Shown: positions 53,738-63,021 of the stretch, piece after piece
How the letters are laid out: every line of letters begins with the position of its first letter
Numbering within the stretch: the first letter of the stretch is position 1
Assembly (NCBI RefSeq): GCF_021729135.1
Contig: NZ_JAJTWW010000002.1
Location: 1-64,000 of the forward strand
Direction: 5' to 3'
Length of the DNA stretch: 64,000 nt
Origin: Brevibacterium daeguense
GTDB taxonomy: Bacteria > Actinomycetota > Actinomycetes > Actinomycetales > Brevibacteriaceae
Translations under genes and position numbers: made by a program
Notes under the pieces: generated by a model
What the model saw: the letters and a program-made list of their open reading frames with translations, nothing else
Database searches by the model: none
Told to the model about the DNA's origin: nothing

Positions 53738-54761
53738 CCGTGTGAGCCGGGTCCACGGAATCGTGGGCGCTGGGCGGTCCGGGAGGGGTGCCCTCCCCGA
53801 AGGGCGAGCCGCCGAACCGCTCGTCGCGGCCGTGCTCGCTCAGCCAGCCGGAGAGGTCCGGGCCCACCGGCACGATCTGCGTCGGGTTGATGTCGGTGTG
53901 CACGATGAAATAGTGCTGCTTGATCTGGACGAAGTCGACCGTGTCACCGAACCCGGGAGTCTGGAACAGATCTCTGGCGTAGGCCCACAGGTTGGGGAAG
54001 TCGACAAGGCGCTGGCGGTTGCACTTGAAGTGCGAGTAGTACACGGCATCGAAGCGGACCAGAGTGGTGAAGAGCCGCACATCGACCTCGGTGATCGTCT
54101 CGCCCATCAGGAACCGGCGGGACTCGAGCCGGTCCTCGAGTGTGTCGAGGGCGTCGAACAGGCGGGTGAACGCCGATTCGTACGCTTCCTGGGATCCGGC
54201 GAACCCGCATCGGTACACCCCATTGTTGACCTCGGTGAAGATGAGCTTGATGAGCGGGTCCATCTCCGCGCGAAGATGCTCCGGATACAGTTCGGGTGCC
54301 CCGGGCCGATGATGCTCGCGCCACTGCGAAGAGAGGTCGAGGGTGATCTGGTTGTAGTCGTTGGTCACCACAGCCCCCGATGGGATGTCGACGATCGCCG
54401 GCACGGTGATCCCGCGCGGATAGTCGGGGAACCGGGCGAAGTACGCCTCCTGGAGCCGCTCGATGCCGAGCACCGGGTCCCTGCCGTCCTCGTCGAGATC
54501 GAATGTCCACGACCGCTTGTCGTGCGTCGGTCCCGGCATTCCGATCGAGATCGCGTCCTCCAGCCCGAGGAGGCGGCGTACAATCATCGTGCGGTTCGCC
54601 CACGGACATGCGCGCGCCGCGATCAGCCGGTAGCGGCCCGATTCCACTGGCCATTCGGCTTCGGGATCGGCCAGGATCCGGTCGGTGATGTAGTTCGTGT
54701 CCCTCTTGAACTCCTGTCCTTCGGTGACATAGCTGCCCTTGGTGTCGTACTGATCTTTCAA
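53718..54761 (-). CDS. Glutathionyl-hydroquinone reductase-like GST family protein (YqjG/ECM4)
   Basis: A 347-residue protein of the Xi-class GST type: SYVTEGQEFKRDTNYITDRI, then the redox-Cys motif RLIAARACPWANRTMIVRRLLGL, a GST C-terminal domain with EVDVRLFTTLVRFDAVYYSHFKCN and a conserved HYFIVHTDINPTQIVPVGP. It reduces thiol-quinone adducts; in actinobacteria the thiol would probably be mycothiol. The TTG at 54761 is preferred because GGGAGG lies 6 nt upstream; an in-frame ATG at 54845 would add 28 residues. Confidence 0.88.
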   Translation of the reverse strand: MKDQYDTKGSYVTEGQEFKRDTNYITDRILADPEAEWPVESGRYRLIAARACPWANRTMIVRRLLGLEDAISIGMPGPTHDKRSWTFDLDEDGRDPVLGIERLQEAYFARFPDYPRGITVPAIVDIPSGAVVTNDYNQITLDLSSQWREHHRPGAPELYPEHLRAEMDPLIKLIFTEVNNGVYRCGFAGSQEAYESAFTRLFDALDTLEDRLESRRFLMGETITEVDVRLFTTLVRFDAVYYSHFKCNRQRLVDFPNLWAYARDLFQTPGFGDTVDFVQIKQHYFIVHTDINPTQIVPVGPDLSGWLSEHGRDERFGGSPFGEGTPPGPPSAHDSVDPAHTAEAWIS

Positions 54762-54985
54762 GATGTGCCTCCCGGCGTCAGGTGGCGAGCGTGGTTGAAC
54801 TCTCGAGTCTGGCACATTCACGTCGTCGGAGTCTGTGTGCTGCATGGCGGGGATTTCGCCCGAGGAGCCGCTCGTCGCATGCGGTCCAGCGGACTCGCGC
54901 GTCGCCGGCGGTTCGACATCACCAGGTCGACATCAGCAGGTCGCCATTGCGAGCCGCATGGTGCGAGAAGGAGGATTGGGAGACA
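54762..54985. other. Divergent gap between the GST-like and FUSC genes
   Basis: This 224-bp gap has no gene. Short repeats such as GGTTCGACATCACCAG / AGGTCGACATCAGCAG (about 54908-54937) are visible. Confidence 0.4.
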
Positions 54986-56062
54986 GTGAGGGCAGTGGAA
55001 GCACCGAGGTGGATGCGGCCGGGGAAGCTCGGTCGGCTGGACGTGGAAGCGGGAGTGCGCGCCGGAATCTGCGTGCTCGTGCCGCTGCTGGTGCTCCTGT
55101 TCGCCGGGCTCTCCCAGCTGTCCGCCTACGTCGCATTCGCTGCTTTCACCTCCCTCTACGGGCGGTACGAGGCCTACCGCTCGAGGCTGGTGACTGTCGT
55201 TGTCGCCGGCATCAGCTTCCTGGTGATCATCGCCGTGGCCATGGTGGTCGCGATGCTCGGCGGCGGCGTGATCACGATCGCTGTCGGCCTGTTCATCGTC
55301 TCCGCGCTCGGCGTGGTGCTGTCCTCCCATATGGGCTGGATCCCGTTCGGCTCAGTGTTCTACGTCTTCTCCTTCAGCGTGATCTCCAGCATCCCGGTGA
55401 CCGCGGAGGAGTACCTCCCGCGATATTCGATCTCGGTGGCCACGGTGGTGTTCTGCTGGATCGTGGCCATGGCCGGCTGGCTGATCCGGCGCGCACCCGG
55501 ACGACATCAGGCCGTGCTGAGCCGACTGCGGAAGGTCGAGCGCCGGCCCGGTGCCTGGCGCGACGGGATCGTCTGGCTGCACGCCGGGGAGAATGCCCTC
55601 GGTGTCGTCGTGGCTCTGCTCATCGCCGCCGGCATGGGTCTGAGCCACTCCTACTGGGCTGCCGTGGCCGTCGCCGCCTGCGTGCCTCGCCCCTACGCGC
55701 CGCGCAAAGTGACCCGCATCATCCACCGAGTCATCGGGACCGCGCTGGGCGTCGTCGTCACCGGACTGATCCTGCTGACCGGTCCGCCCGTGTGGGTCGT
55801 CATCGTGATCGCCGCATTCTGCCAGTTCATGGTCGAGCTGTTCGTCGGCAAGGTCTACTGGTTCGCGCTGCTCTTCATCACTCCGCTGGCGCTGCTGGTC
55901 GGGCAGCTGTCGGCACCGGCCCCGGTGGGCGTCATCCTCACCGACCGGGTGCTCGACACCACGATCGGGGGCATGGTCGCGCTGGTCCTGGTGCTGGCCG
56001 GAACCGGAGCCGCAGTCACGTGGAAACAGTACCGAGCGGAGGCTGCCCAGGCCCACACCTGA
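54986..56062 (+). CDS. FUSC-family membrane protein (aromatic acid exporter-like)
   Basis: A 358-residue membrane protein with two bundles of about five TM helices separated by a cytosolic stretch (RRAPGRHQAVLSRLRKVERRPG). The second bundle has WAAVAVAACVPRPYAPRKVTRIIHRVIGTALGVVVTG, the FUSC_2 signature seen in fusaric-acid-resistance and aromatic-acid efflux proteins. Substrate unknown. The start is uncertain: the GTG at 54986 follows GAAGGAGG with a rather long spacing and GGGAG closer; another GTG lies at 54995. Confidence 0.78.
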   Translation: MRAVEAPRWMRPGKLGRLDVEAGVRAGICVLVPLLVLLFAGLSQLSAYVAFAAFTSLYGRYEAYRSRLVTVVVAGISFLVIIAVAMVVAMLGGGVITIAVGLFIVSALGVVLSSHMGWIPFGSVFYVFSFSVISSIPVTAEEYLPRYSISVATVVFCWIVAMAGWLIRRAPGRHQAVLSRLRKVERRPGAWRDGIVWLHAGENALGVVVALLIAAGMGLSHSYWAAVAVAACVPRPYAPRKVTRIIHRVIGTALGVVVTGLILLTGPPVWVVIVIAAFCQFMVELFVGKVYWFALLFITPLALLVGQLSAPAPVGVILTDRVLDTTIGGMVALVLVLAGTGAAVTWKQYRAEAAQAHT

Positions 56063-56112
56063 GCAGCCTCCCTGACCGACCCGCGGCTCCTCCGGCCTCC
56101 CGCCCGGCCGGG

Positions 56113-56128
56113 CCCGAGGCGCCTCGGG
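56113..56128. terminator. Possible terminator between FUSC and acyl-CoA ligase genes
   Basis: CCCGAGGCGCCTCGGG is a perfect 16-bp palindrome 50 bp after the FUSC stop, between convergent genes. Confidence 0.4.
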
Positions 56129-56154
56129 ACTCGCGCTCTGCCGGTCCCGGGCGC

Positions 56155-56238
56155 CCTGCTGCCGTCTTCTGCCGCGCGCTTGCCGGTCCCCGGCTGCTAC
56201 CGGGTGACTATCCTGCTGCCGTCATCTGTCGCGCGCTT
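56155..56238. repeat. Displaced copy of the acyl-CoA ligase 3' flank
   Basis: A 27-mer beginning CCTGCTGCCGTC at 56212-56238 abuts the ligase stop codon and recurs at 56155-56181 with 25 of 27 positions identical (offset 57 bp). Confidence 0.85.
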
Positions 56239-58049
56239 CAGCGCACGGGCTGGCCGGCGTAGATCTCGTCGATCAGCTCAGCGAAATCGCGGTCGATCAG
56301 GTGACGCTTCACCGACTGCTTCGCTGAGAGATACCCGTTCTGCTCGGTCAGCTCAACCGGCACGATCCGGAACTCCTTGATCCCCTCCGCCTTCGACACA
56401 GTCGAATTGGTCCGCTCGACGGCCCGGGCGACCGCATCTCGAACGCGCTCGTCGGAGGCCGCCTCCTTCAGCGTCATCGCCGGCAGGCCCTTGTTCTCCA
56501 GCCAGCCGGGCAGCATCTCGGGGTCGAGGAAGATCAGCGCGGAGATGAAGTTGCGGTTGTCGCCGAGCACGACCGGCTGGGCGATGATCGGATGCCTGCG
56601 GAGCGAGTCCTCCAGCGGAGCAGGAGCGACGTTCTTGCCGCTCGAGGTGACGATCAGCTCCTTCTTCCGGCCGGTGATCCGCAGGTAGCCGTCCTCGTCG
56701 AGCTCGCCGATGTCCCCGGTGGCGAACCACCCGTCGACAAATGTCTCGGCGGTGGCCTTCTCGTTCTTCCAGTACTCCCGGAACACCGAGACTCCCTTGG
56801 CGAGCACCTCGCCGTCCGGGGCGATCGCAACCGCGCAGCCGGGCAGCGGCACTCCGACCGTCCCGATCTTCGCCTTGCTCGGGACGTTCACGGTGATGGG
56901 AGCGGTGGTCTCGGTCAGCCCGTAGCCTTCGAGGACGACGAGCCCGATGCCGCGGTAGAAATGGCCGAGGTGCTCGCCGAGCGGTCCGCCTCCGGAGACA
57001 GCATGCCCGACGTCCCCGCCCATCACGGCGCGCAGCTTCGAGTAGACGAGTCTGTCGAACACCGCGTGCTGGAGACGGATTCCCATCGGCACGCGTCCCT
57101 CGTCGAGCGCTCTCGAGTACGCGACGGCGACCGCCTCGGCCCGGCGGAAGATGCCGCCCCGGCCCCCGCTCTCCGCCTTCGCCAGCGCGGCGTTGAAGAC
57201 CTTCTCGAAGACGCGCGGGACGCCGAGGATGAACGTCGGCTTGAACGACGCCAGGGAGTCGGTCAGCTTCGTCAGATCGGAATTGTGGGCCAGCACGACG
57301 CCCGAGCTGATGGCGAGCACCTGGATGAACCGCGCGAACACGTGCGCCAATGGGATGAACAACAGGCACCGGGCGCCCGGCCGGACGACCTCGGGAATCT
57401 GCACCTGGGCGGCCTGCGCGGTCTGCACGAAGTTCGCGTGGGTGATGACGCAGCCCTTGGACTTGCCGGTGGTGCCCGAGGTGTAGATCAGCGTCGCCAC
57501 CGAGTCCGAGGTGACGGCGGCCCGCCGCGCCTCGAGCTGCGCGTCGGAGATCCCGGAACCGGCGGCGCGGAGGTCGTCCAGGCCGGACTCCTCGTAGACC
57601 CAGATCGTCACCGGTGAACCGCCCACCGCGGCCCGGACGCGGTCGGCATGCGCGCTCGACTGGACGAAGCCGCGGTCGACGCCCGCGTCCTCGATCATCC
57701 AGGTGAGCTGGTCGTGGGATGCCGTGTCGTAGAAGGGGACGGAGATGCCGCCGGCGAACCAGATCGCATAGTCGGCGAGCGTCCACTCGTATGCCGTCTG
57801 TCCGAACAGTCCCACCCGCTGTCCGACCTCGACTCCGGATGCGACGAGCCCCTTGGCCACTGCGCGGACATCGTCGAGGAATTCCTGAGCGGAGACATCC
57901 TCCCAGCCGTCACCCGCCGGCCGCGCGAGCAGAGTCGCGCTGGGATCGACGGAGACCCGGGCGAGCAGCGTGTCGGTGGTGGTCGACGTCGTGTCGACCT
58001 CGTAGCCGGTGACCGGGGTGACGGACTGGGGCATGGTGTGCGCTGACAT
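56238..58049 (-). CDS. Long-chain fatty-acid-CoA ligase (AMP-forming, FadD15-like)
   Basis: Activates fatty acids to acyl-CoA through an acyl-adenylate. The 603-residue protein has LIYTSGTTGKSKGCVITHANF (P-loop), GYGLTETTAP, the A8 motif GYLRITGRKKELIVTSSGKNVAP and the C-terminal Lys region NGYLSAKQSVKR. AAGGAG lies 8 nt before the ATG at 58049; the ATG at 58055 would leave only 2-3 nt spacing. The chain-length preference is not readable from the sequence. Confidence 0.92.
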   Translation of the reverse strand: MSAHTMPQSVTPVTGYEVDTTSTTTDTLLARVSVDPSATLLARPAGDGWEDVSAQEFLDDVRAVAKGLVASGVEVGQRVGLFGQTAYEWTLADYAIWFAGGISVPFYDTASHDQLTWMIEDAGVDRGFVQSSAHADRVRAAVGGSPVTIWVYEESGLDDLRAAGSGISDAQLEARRAAVTSDSVATLIYTSGTTGKSKGCVITHANFVQTAQAAQVQIPEVVRPGARCLLFIPLAHVFARFIQVLAISSGVVLAHNSDLTKLTDSLASFKPTFILGVPRVFEKVFNAALAKAESGGRGGIFRRAEAVAVAYSRALDEGRVPMGIRLQHAVFDRLVYSKLRAVMGGDVGHAVSGGGPLGEHLGHFYRGIGLVVLEGYGLTETTAPITVNVPSKAKIGTVGVPLPGCAVAIAPDGEVLAKGVSVFREYWKNEKATAETFVDGWFATGDIGELDEDGYLRITGRKKELIVTSSGKNVAPAPLEDSLRRHPIIAQPVVLGDNRNFISALIFLDPEMLPGWLENKGLPAMTLKEAASDERVRDAVARAVERTNSTVSKAEGIKEFRIVPVELTEQNGYLSAKQSVKRHLIDRDFAELIDEIYAGQPVR

Positions 58050-58324
58050 CGGCATGTCTCCTTCGGATGCTTCGTGCGGGTGCTGTCGTCGGGGAGTGGC
58101 ACTCCGCGGGCGACTCGGCGATCGGGGGCTGCTGCCTTCGATCCTATGGTCCGGGGTGCGTTGCAGGGCGTCGTCATCCGGGAATCGTTGCGGTTTCTCG
58201 ACCTTTTCACGGGCCGCGATCCCAGGGAGTACCATGGCTGGGTTGAGTCACCTGGATTGTCGCATACCGCTGATCGGCGACCAACTGGCGAATTCCGCGT
58301 AGAACCGCATGTGAAAGGACACCC

Positions 58325-61201
58325 ATGAGCTCTGCCGCTGAGCAGCCCGATTCCGTCGACTTCCGCTATGACGCTGATCTTGCGGGTCGGATCGAGGAGA
58401 AGTGGCAGGAGCGGTGGCAGCGGGAGGGGACCTTCGCGGCTCCCAATCCGGTCGGGGAGCTCGCCGAGGTGCCGCGCGGAGTCAAGGCTCAGGACCTCGA
58501 GCCGGTGTACATCATGGACATGTTCCCCTACCCGTCCGGGAAGGGGCTGCATGTGGGCCATCCGCTGGGCTATCTGGCCTCGGACGTGTACGCGCGCTTC
58601 AACCGGATGCTCGGCAAGAACGTCATGCACGCTCTGGGCTACGACTCCTTCGGCCTGCCCGCCGAGCAGTACGCGGTCCAGACCGGCCAGCACCCGCGCA
58701 TCACGACCGAGGAGAACATCGCGAATATGCGCCGGCAGCTGCGCCGGCTCGGACTCGGCCACGATGATCGGCGCACCTTCTCCACGACTGATCCGGATTT
58801 CATCAAGTGGACCCAATGGATCTTCCTCCAGATCTTCAACTCCTGGTACGACCCCGAGGCGCGCGACGGCAAGGGCGGCGCCCGGCCGATCGAGACGCTG
58901 GTCGCGCAGTTCGAGGCCGGTCGCGACACCGGCATCGGTCGGCCCTGGACGGAGCTCAGCGGTGCTGAGCGCGAGGATGTGCTGCAGCAGCACCGGCTGG
59001 CCTACGTCTCGGAATCGCCGGTCAACTGGTGCCCGGGTCTGGGGACCGTGCTCGCGAACGAGGAGGTCACTGCCGAGGGCCGGTCGGAACGGGGCAACTT
59101 CCCCGTCTTCACCCGCAAGCTCAAGCAGTGGAACATGCGCATCACGGCCTACGCCGACCGGCTCGACGACGACCTGGACACCGTCGACTGGCCAGCGGCG
59201 GTCAAGCACATGCAGCGCAATTGGATCGGCCGCTCGACCGGAGCAGTTCTGACGTTCCCGGTTCGCGACGGTCTGGACATCGAGGTCTACACCACCCGAC
59301 CGGACACCCTCTTCGGCGCCACGTCCATGGTGCTCAGCCCCGAGCATCCCCTGGTGGAGGCGCTCACCGCCGAGCAGTGGGACGCAGACGTGCCGCAGAA
59401 GTGGCGCGGTGCAGCGGACACCCCGGCCGAGGCGGTCGCCGCCTACCAGGCCCACGCGGCGCGCATGACTCCGGCAGAGCGGCAGGAGAATCCGGAGAAG
59501 ACCGGCGTCTTCACCGGCACCACGGTGGTCAACCCCGCCAATGGCCGCGAGCTGCCGGTGTTCGTCGCCGACTACGTGCTCATGGGCTACGGCACCGGGG
59601 CGGTCATGGGTGTGCCCGCCGAAGACAAGCGGGACTGGGACTTCGCCAAGGAGTTCGGTCTGCCCTACGTCCGCACGGTGCAGCCCGGACCCGATCATGA
59701 CGAGGACGCCGCCTTCACCGGCGAGGGCCCCAAGATCAACTCCGCCAATGCGGAGATCGATCTCAACGGCACCTCGGTCGAAGAGGCCAAGGAGCGGATG
59801 CTGGATTGGCTGACCGCCAAAGGCCTGGCCCGCGCCGCCACTCAGTACCGCCTGCGCGACTGGCTGTTCTCCCGCCAGCGCTACTGGGGCGAGCCCTTTC
59901 CGATCGTCTACGACGAGGAGGGCACTCCGATTGCGCTGCCGGACGAGCAGCTTCCGGTCGACCTGCCCGAGGTCTCGGACTTCTCGCCGCGCACCTTCGC
60001 CGCCGACGACGTCGAGAGTGACCCCGAGCCGCCGCTGGGCCGCAACCAGGACTGGGTCAACGTCACTCTCGACCTCGGCGACGGTCCCAAGACCTATCGG
60101 CGCGAGACGAACACGATGCCGAACTGGGCCGGCTCGTCCTGGTACCAGCTGCGCTATGCGGACCCGCGCAACGCCGAGCAGCTCGTCGATCCGGTCAACG
60201 AGGCCTACTGGCTGGGACCGGACGAGACGAGCACCTCGGGCGGGGCGGACCTGTATGTCGGCGGCGTCGAGCATGCTGTGCTGCACCTGCTGTACTCACG
60301 GTTCTGGCACAAGGTCCTCTACGACCTCGGTCACATCAGCTCGTTCGAGCCGTTCCACAAGCTCATCAACCAGGGCTACATCCAGGCCTTCGCCTACACG
60401 GACTCGCGCGGGGTCTACGTCCCGGCGGACGAGGTCGAGGAGAAGACCGACGATGCCGGGGTGACGACCTACTGGCACGGAAGCGACCAGGTCGAGCGCG
60501 AGTACGGCAAGATGGGCAAGTCGCTGAAGAACATGGTGACGCCGGATCAGATGTATTCCGAGTACGGCGCCGACACCTTTCGCGTGTACGAGATGTCGAT
60601 GGGCCCGCTCGAGCTCTCGCGGCCATGGGAGACGCGCGCGGTCAGCGGTGCCCAGAGGTTCCTGCAGCGAGTCTGGCGCCTCGTCGTCGACGAGCGGACC
60701 GGGCAGACGCTGATCACCGACGACCCGGCAGACGAGGAGACCCGCAAGCTCCTGCACGCCACGATCGCCGGGGTCCGCGAGGACATGGAGAACTTCCGGT
60801 TCAACACCGTCGTGTCGAAGCTCATCGTGCTGACCAACCACCTGACCAAGCAGGGGACCGCACCGCGGGAAGTCATCGAGCCGCTGACCATCATGCTCGC
60901 CCCGCTGGCACCGCACCTCGCGGAGGAGATCTGGGAGCTGCTCGGCCACCGGGAGACCATCACCTACCAGGACTATCCGGATCACGACGAGCAGTACCTG
61001 GTTCCCGACACCGTCACCTGCGTGGTGCAGGTGAAGGGGAAGGTGCGCGATCGGCTCGAGGTGGACCCTGGCATCAGCGCCGAGGAGCTCGAACGCCTCG
61101 CGCTGGCATCCGACGGGGCGCAGCGAACGCTCGCCGGCGCCGGAGTGCGGAAGGTGATCATCCGCGCACCGAAGCTGGTCAACATCGTCCCCGACGCCTG
61201 A
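58325..61201 (+). CDS. leuS: Leucyl-tRNA synthetase
   Basis: Charges tRNA-Leu. The 958-residue class I enzyme has the HIGH-type motif in [18 protein letters not shown], a large CP1 editing domain including [20 protein letters not shown] and [45 protein letters not shown], the KMSKS-type [15 protein letters not shown] and a C-terminal anticodon-binding region. GAAAGGA lies 6 nt before the ATG. A 36-residue insertion between the HIGH region and CP1 is usual in actinobacterial LeuRS. Confidence 0.97.
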   Translation: MSSAAEQPDSVDFRYDADLAGRIEEKWQERWQREGTFAAPNPVGELAEVPRGVKAQDLEPVYIMDMFPYPSGKGLHVGHPLGYLASDVYARFNRMLGKNVMHALGYDSFGLPAEQYAVQTGQHPRITTEENIANMRRQLRRLGLGHDDRRTFSTTDPDFIKWTQWIFLQIFNSWYDPEARDGKGGARPIETLVAQFEAGRDTGIGRPWTELSGAEREDVLQQHRLAYVSESPVNWCPGLGTVLANEEVTAEGRSERGNFPVFTRKLKQWNMRITAYADRLDDDLDTVDWPAAVKHMQRNWIGRSTGAVLTFPVRDGLDIEVYTTRPDTLFGATSMVLSPEHPLVEALTAEQWDADVPQKWRGAADTPAEAVAAYQAHAARMTPAERQENPEKTGVFTGTTVVNPANGRELPVFVADYVLMGYGTGAVMGVPAEDKRDWDFAKEFGLPYVRTVQPGPDHDEDAAFTGEGPKINSANAEIDLNGTSVEEAKERMLDWLTAKGLARAATQYRLRDWLFSRQRYWGEPFPIVYDEEGTPIALPDEQLPVDLPEVSDFSPRTFAADDVESDPEPPLGRNQDWVNVTLDLGDGPKTYRRETNTMPNWAGSSWYQLRYADPRNAEQLVDPVNEAYWLGPDETSTSGGADLYVGGVEHAVLHLLYSRFWHKVLYDLGHISSFEPFHKLINQGYIQAFAYTDSRGVYVPADEVEEKTDDAGVTTYWHGSDQVEREYGKMGKSLKNMVTPDQMYSEYGADTFRVYEMSMGPLELSRPWETRAVSGAQRFLQRVWRLVVDERTGQTLITDDPADEETRKLLHATIAGVREDMENFRFNTVVSKLIVLTNHLTKQGTAPREVIEPLTIMLAPLAPHLAEEIWELLGHRETITYQDYPDHDEQYLVPDTVTCVVQVKGKVRDRLEVDPGISAEELERLALASDGAQRTLAGAGVRKVIIRAPKLVNIVPDA

Positions 61202-61225
61202 GCCCGAGCGCTGAGCGCAACGAAC

Positions 61226-61318
61226 CCCCGCGGCGAAACATCGGTGAACAATCAATCCCCGCGGCGAAACACCGGTGAACAATCAATCCTCGCCGCGAAA
61301 CCCTGGCGAAACGCTGGC
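61226..61318. repeat. 31-bp tandem repeat downstream of leuS
   Basis: Two 31-bp units (61226-61256 and 61257-61287), beginning CCCCGCGGCGAAACA and ending AACAATCAAT, differ at one position. A third, diverged unit follows with CGCGAAACCCTGGCG. Confidence 0.92.
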
Positions 61319-61322
61319 GCGG

Positions 61323-61328
61323 TAGCCT
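61323..61328 (+). promoter_or_regulatory. -10 element of a leaderless nadE transcript
   Basis: TAGCCT (TANNNT) ends 6 nt before the ATG at 61335. No ribosome binding site is present. Confidence 0.5.
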
Positions 61329-61334
61329 GGGGTC

Positions 61335-62162
61335 ATGAGCTCATTTTCTCAGCATATTCGCACAGTGCTCGGCGTGGTGCCCGAGATTGACCCCCGGGTC
61401 GAGGTCGATAGGCGTGTCCAGTTCCTCGTCGACTACTGCCTGACCGCGGGCGCCTCGGGCTTCGTCTTCGGCATCTCCGGCGGGCAGGACTCGACGCTGG
61501 CGGGGAAGCTCGCGCAGCTGGCCGTTGAGGAGCTGCGGCGACGCAGCCACCAGGCGGAATTCCATGCCGTTCGGCTGCCCTACAGGGTTCAGCACGATGA
61601 GGACGACGCGCAGGCCGCCCTCGACTTCATCGGCGCCGATCACGAGATCACGATGAATATCGCCGGTGGGACGGACGGCATCGCGGAGGAGTTCCACAAG
61701 GCGCTCGGGCAGCCGATGACGGACTTCGACAAGGGCAACGTGAAGGCGCGGATGCGGATGATCGCCCAGTACGCGATCGGTGCCGACCACGGTCTGCTCG
61801 TCATCGGCGCTGACCACGCGGCCGAGGCGGTCACCGGTTTCTACACCAAGTTCGGCGACGGCGGAGCCGACGTGCTGCCGCTCGCGGGCCTGACCAAACG
61901 CCAGGGGAAGGCGATGCTCAGGCACCTCGGCGCTCCCGAGCAGCTCTACACCAAGGTGCCGACCGCCGATCTCCTCGATGAGAATCCGGGAGAGACCGAC
62001 GAGAGCTCGCTGGGGCTGACCTACGAGCAGATCGATGACTACCTCGAGGGCAAGGACGTGCCCGACGACGTCGCCGATCGCATCGAGATGCGCTTCCGCT
62101 CGACCGAGCACAAGCGCCGGATGCCGCCCGGACCGGACGACACCTGGTGGATTCGGCACTGA
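61335..62162 (+). CDS. nadE: Ammonia-dependent NAD+ synthetase
   Basis: Amidates deamido-NAD+ to NAD+ with ATP and ammonia. The 275-residue protein has the PP-loop [62 protein letters not shown] and [22 protein letters not shown]. There is no N-terminal glutaminase (nitrilase) domain, so it is the short NH3-dependent form. The ATG at 61335 fits the leaderless promoter. Confidence 0.96.
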   Translation: MSSFSQHIRTVLGVVPEIDPRVEVDRRVQFLVDYCLTAGASGFVFGISGGQDSTLAGKLAQLAVEELRRRSHQAEFHAVRLPYRVQHDEDDAQAALDFIGADHEITMNIAGGTDGIAEEFHKALGQPMTDFDKGNVKARMRMIAQYAIGADHGLLVIGADHAAEAVTGFYTKFGDGGADVLPLAGLTKRQGKAMLRHLGAPEQLYTKVPTADLLDENPGETDESSLGLTYEQIDDYLEGKDVPDDVADRIEMRFRSTEHKRRMPPGPDDTWWIRH

Positions 62163-62189
62163 CCGGACTGAACTCCGAAGTGATGTGCA

Positions 62190-62227
62190 CGGCAGCGGCG
62201 GCTTCTGACGGAGCCGCCGCTGCCGTC
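62190..62227. terminator. Bidirectional terminator between nadE and the next gene
   Basis: ACGGCAGCGGCGGCT (62190-62204) and AGCCGCCGCTGCCGT (62213-62227) form a perfect 15-bp stem with an 8-nt loop between convergent genes. Confidence 0.85.
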
Positions 62228-62231
62228 GGCT

Positions 62232-62915
62232 TCAGGAGATGACGCTGTTCTCCAGCGCGATGCGCTCGAAGGACTGCCGCGTGCGGAGGAACGCATCGAT
62301 CCGGCGCTCACCGATCTCGCGGGCATCAGAGAAGGATCGCCAGCCGCCAGGGCGTTCGTCGCCCGGGACGACCTCCAGCAATCCGTTCTCCTCGCGCGCT
62401 TCGGCATCCACCCACTCCGCGAACGCCTTGCCCGCACGGTAGAAGTCCATGAAGGCGAAGTGCGAAGCCTGATTCTCGAAGCTCGTGTGCGAGAACTCGT
62501 CCAGGAAGGTGCGCAGCGGCACCAGCAGCTGGGGATCGAGTTCGCTGAAGCCGGACTCCAGGCGGATCTGCTGGACGAGGCCCGATGTCGTCGGAAACAG
62601 CTCCCGGATCCGGTCCGCGCGCCTGGTGTCCTCCCCGGGTTCGTCCTCTGCAGGTGCGCTCAGGGTGACGCCGCCGATCGCCCCGCGTGCCTCGGCGAGG
62701 CGCGCGTTGAGGTCATCGATCCGGGCCTGCTCCTGCGACCACTGCTGCTGCAGCAGCATCAGCACGCCCAGCATCACTGCTACCGACACCAGGCCGATGA
62801 TCCAGGCCACTGAGTGCAGGCCAGGAATGAGGTAGACGACCAGGCACACTGCGGCGGTGCCCGCGAGCACGGTGGCGGCAGGTGAATTCAGCAGGAAATC
62901 TCCGAGACGCTTCAC
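62232..62915 (-). CDS. Membrane protein with coiled coil, function unknown
   Basis: A 227-residue protein with two adjacent TM segments (about residues 12-29 and 33-52), then a predicted coiled coil (QQWSQEQARIDDLNARLAEARG) and a soluble domain of about 140 residues. No known family was recognised. The GTG at 62915 is chosen because a TACTCT -10 ends 7 nt upstream; a TTG at 62933 would place the promoter inside the gene. Confidence 0.7.
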   Translation of the reverse strand: MKRLGDFLLNSPAATVLAGTAAVCLVVYLIPGLHSVAWIIGLVSVAVMLGVLMLLQQQWSQEQARIDDLNARLAEARGAIGGVTLSAPAEDEPGEDTRRADRIRELFPTTSGLVQQIRLESGFSELDPQLLVPLRTFLDEFSHTSFENQASHFAFMDFYRAGKAFAEWVDAEAREENGLLEVVPGDERPGGWRSFSDAREIGERRIDAFLRTRQSFERIALENSVIS

Positions 62916-62922
62916 ATGTCCC

Positions 62923-62928
62923 AGAGTA
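62923..62928 (-). promoter_or_regulatory. -10 element of a leaderless transcript
   Basis: On the minus strand TACTCT (TANNNT) is followed by GGGACAT and then the GTG at 62915, a 7-nt gap. Confidence 0.45.
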
Positions 62929-63021
62929 GTCAATGCCGGCAGTCGATTCTGCTGGATCTATGCTGAGTGAAGCTCTCCAAGAGCCGTCCGGATCGTCGAC
63001 GACAAGGAATTGATTAGGGAA

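Noticed and set aside
58234..58302. 22-residue ORF upstream of leuS as a leader peptide
   Set aside because: Leu codons are scattered rather than in a run, no ribosome binding site or clear alternative hairpins are visible, and its ATG overlaps a possible -10.
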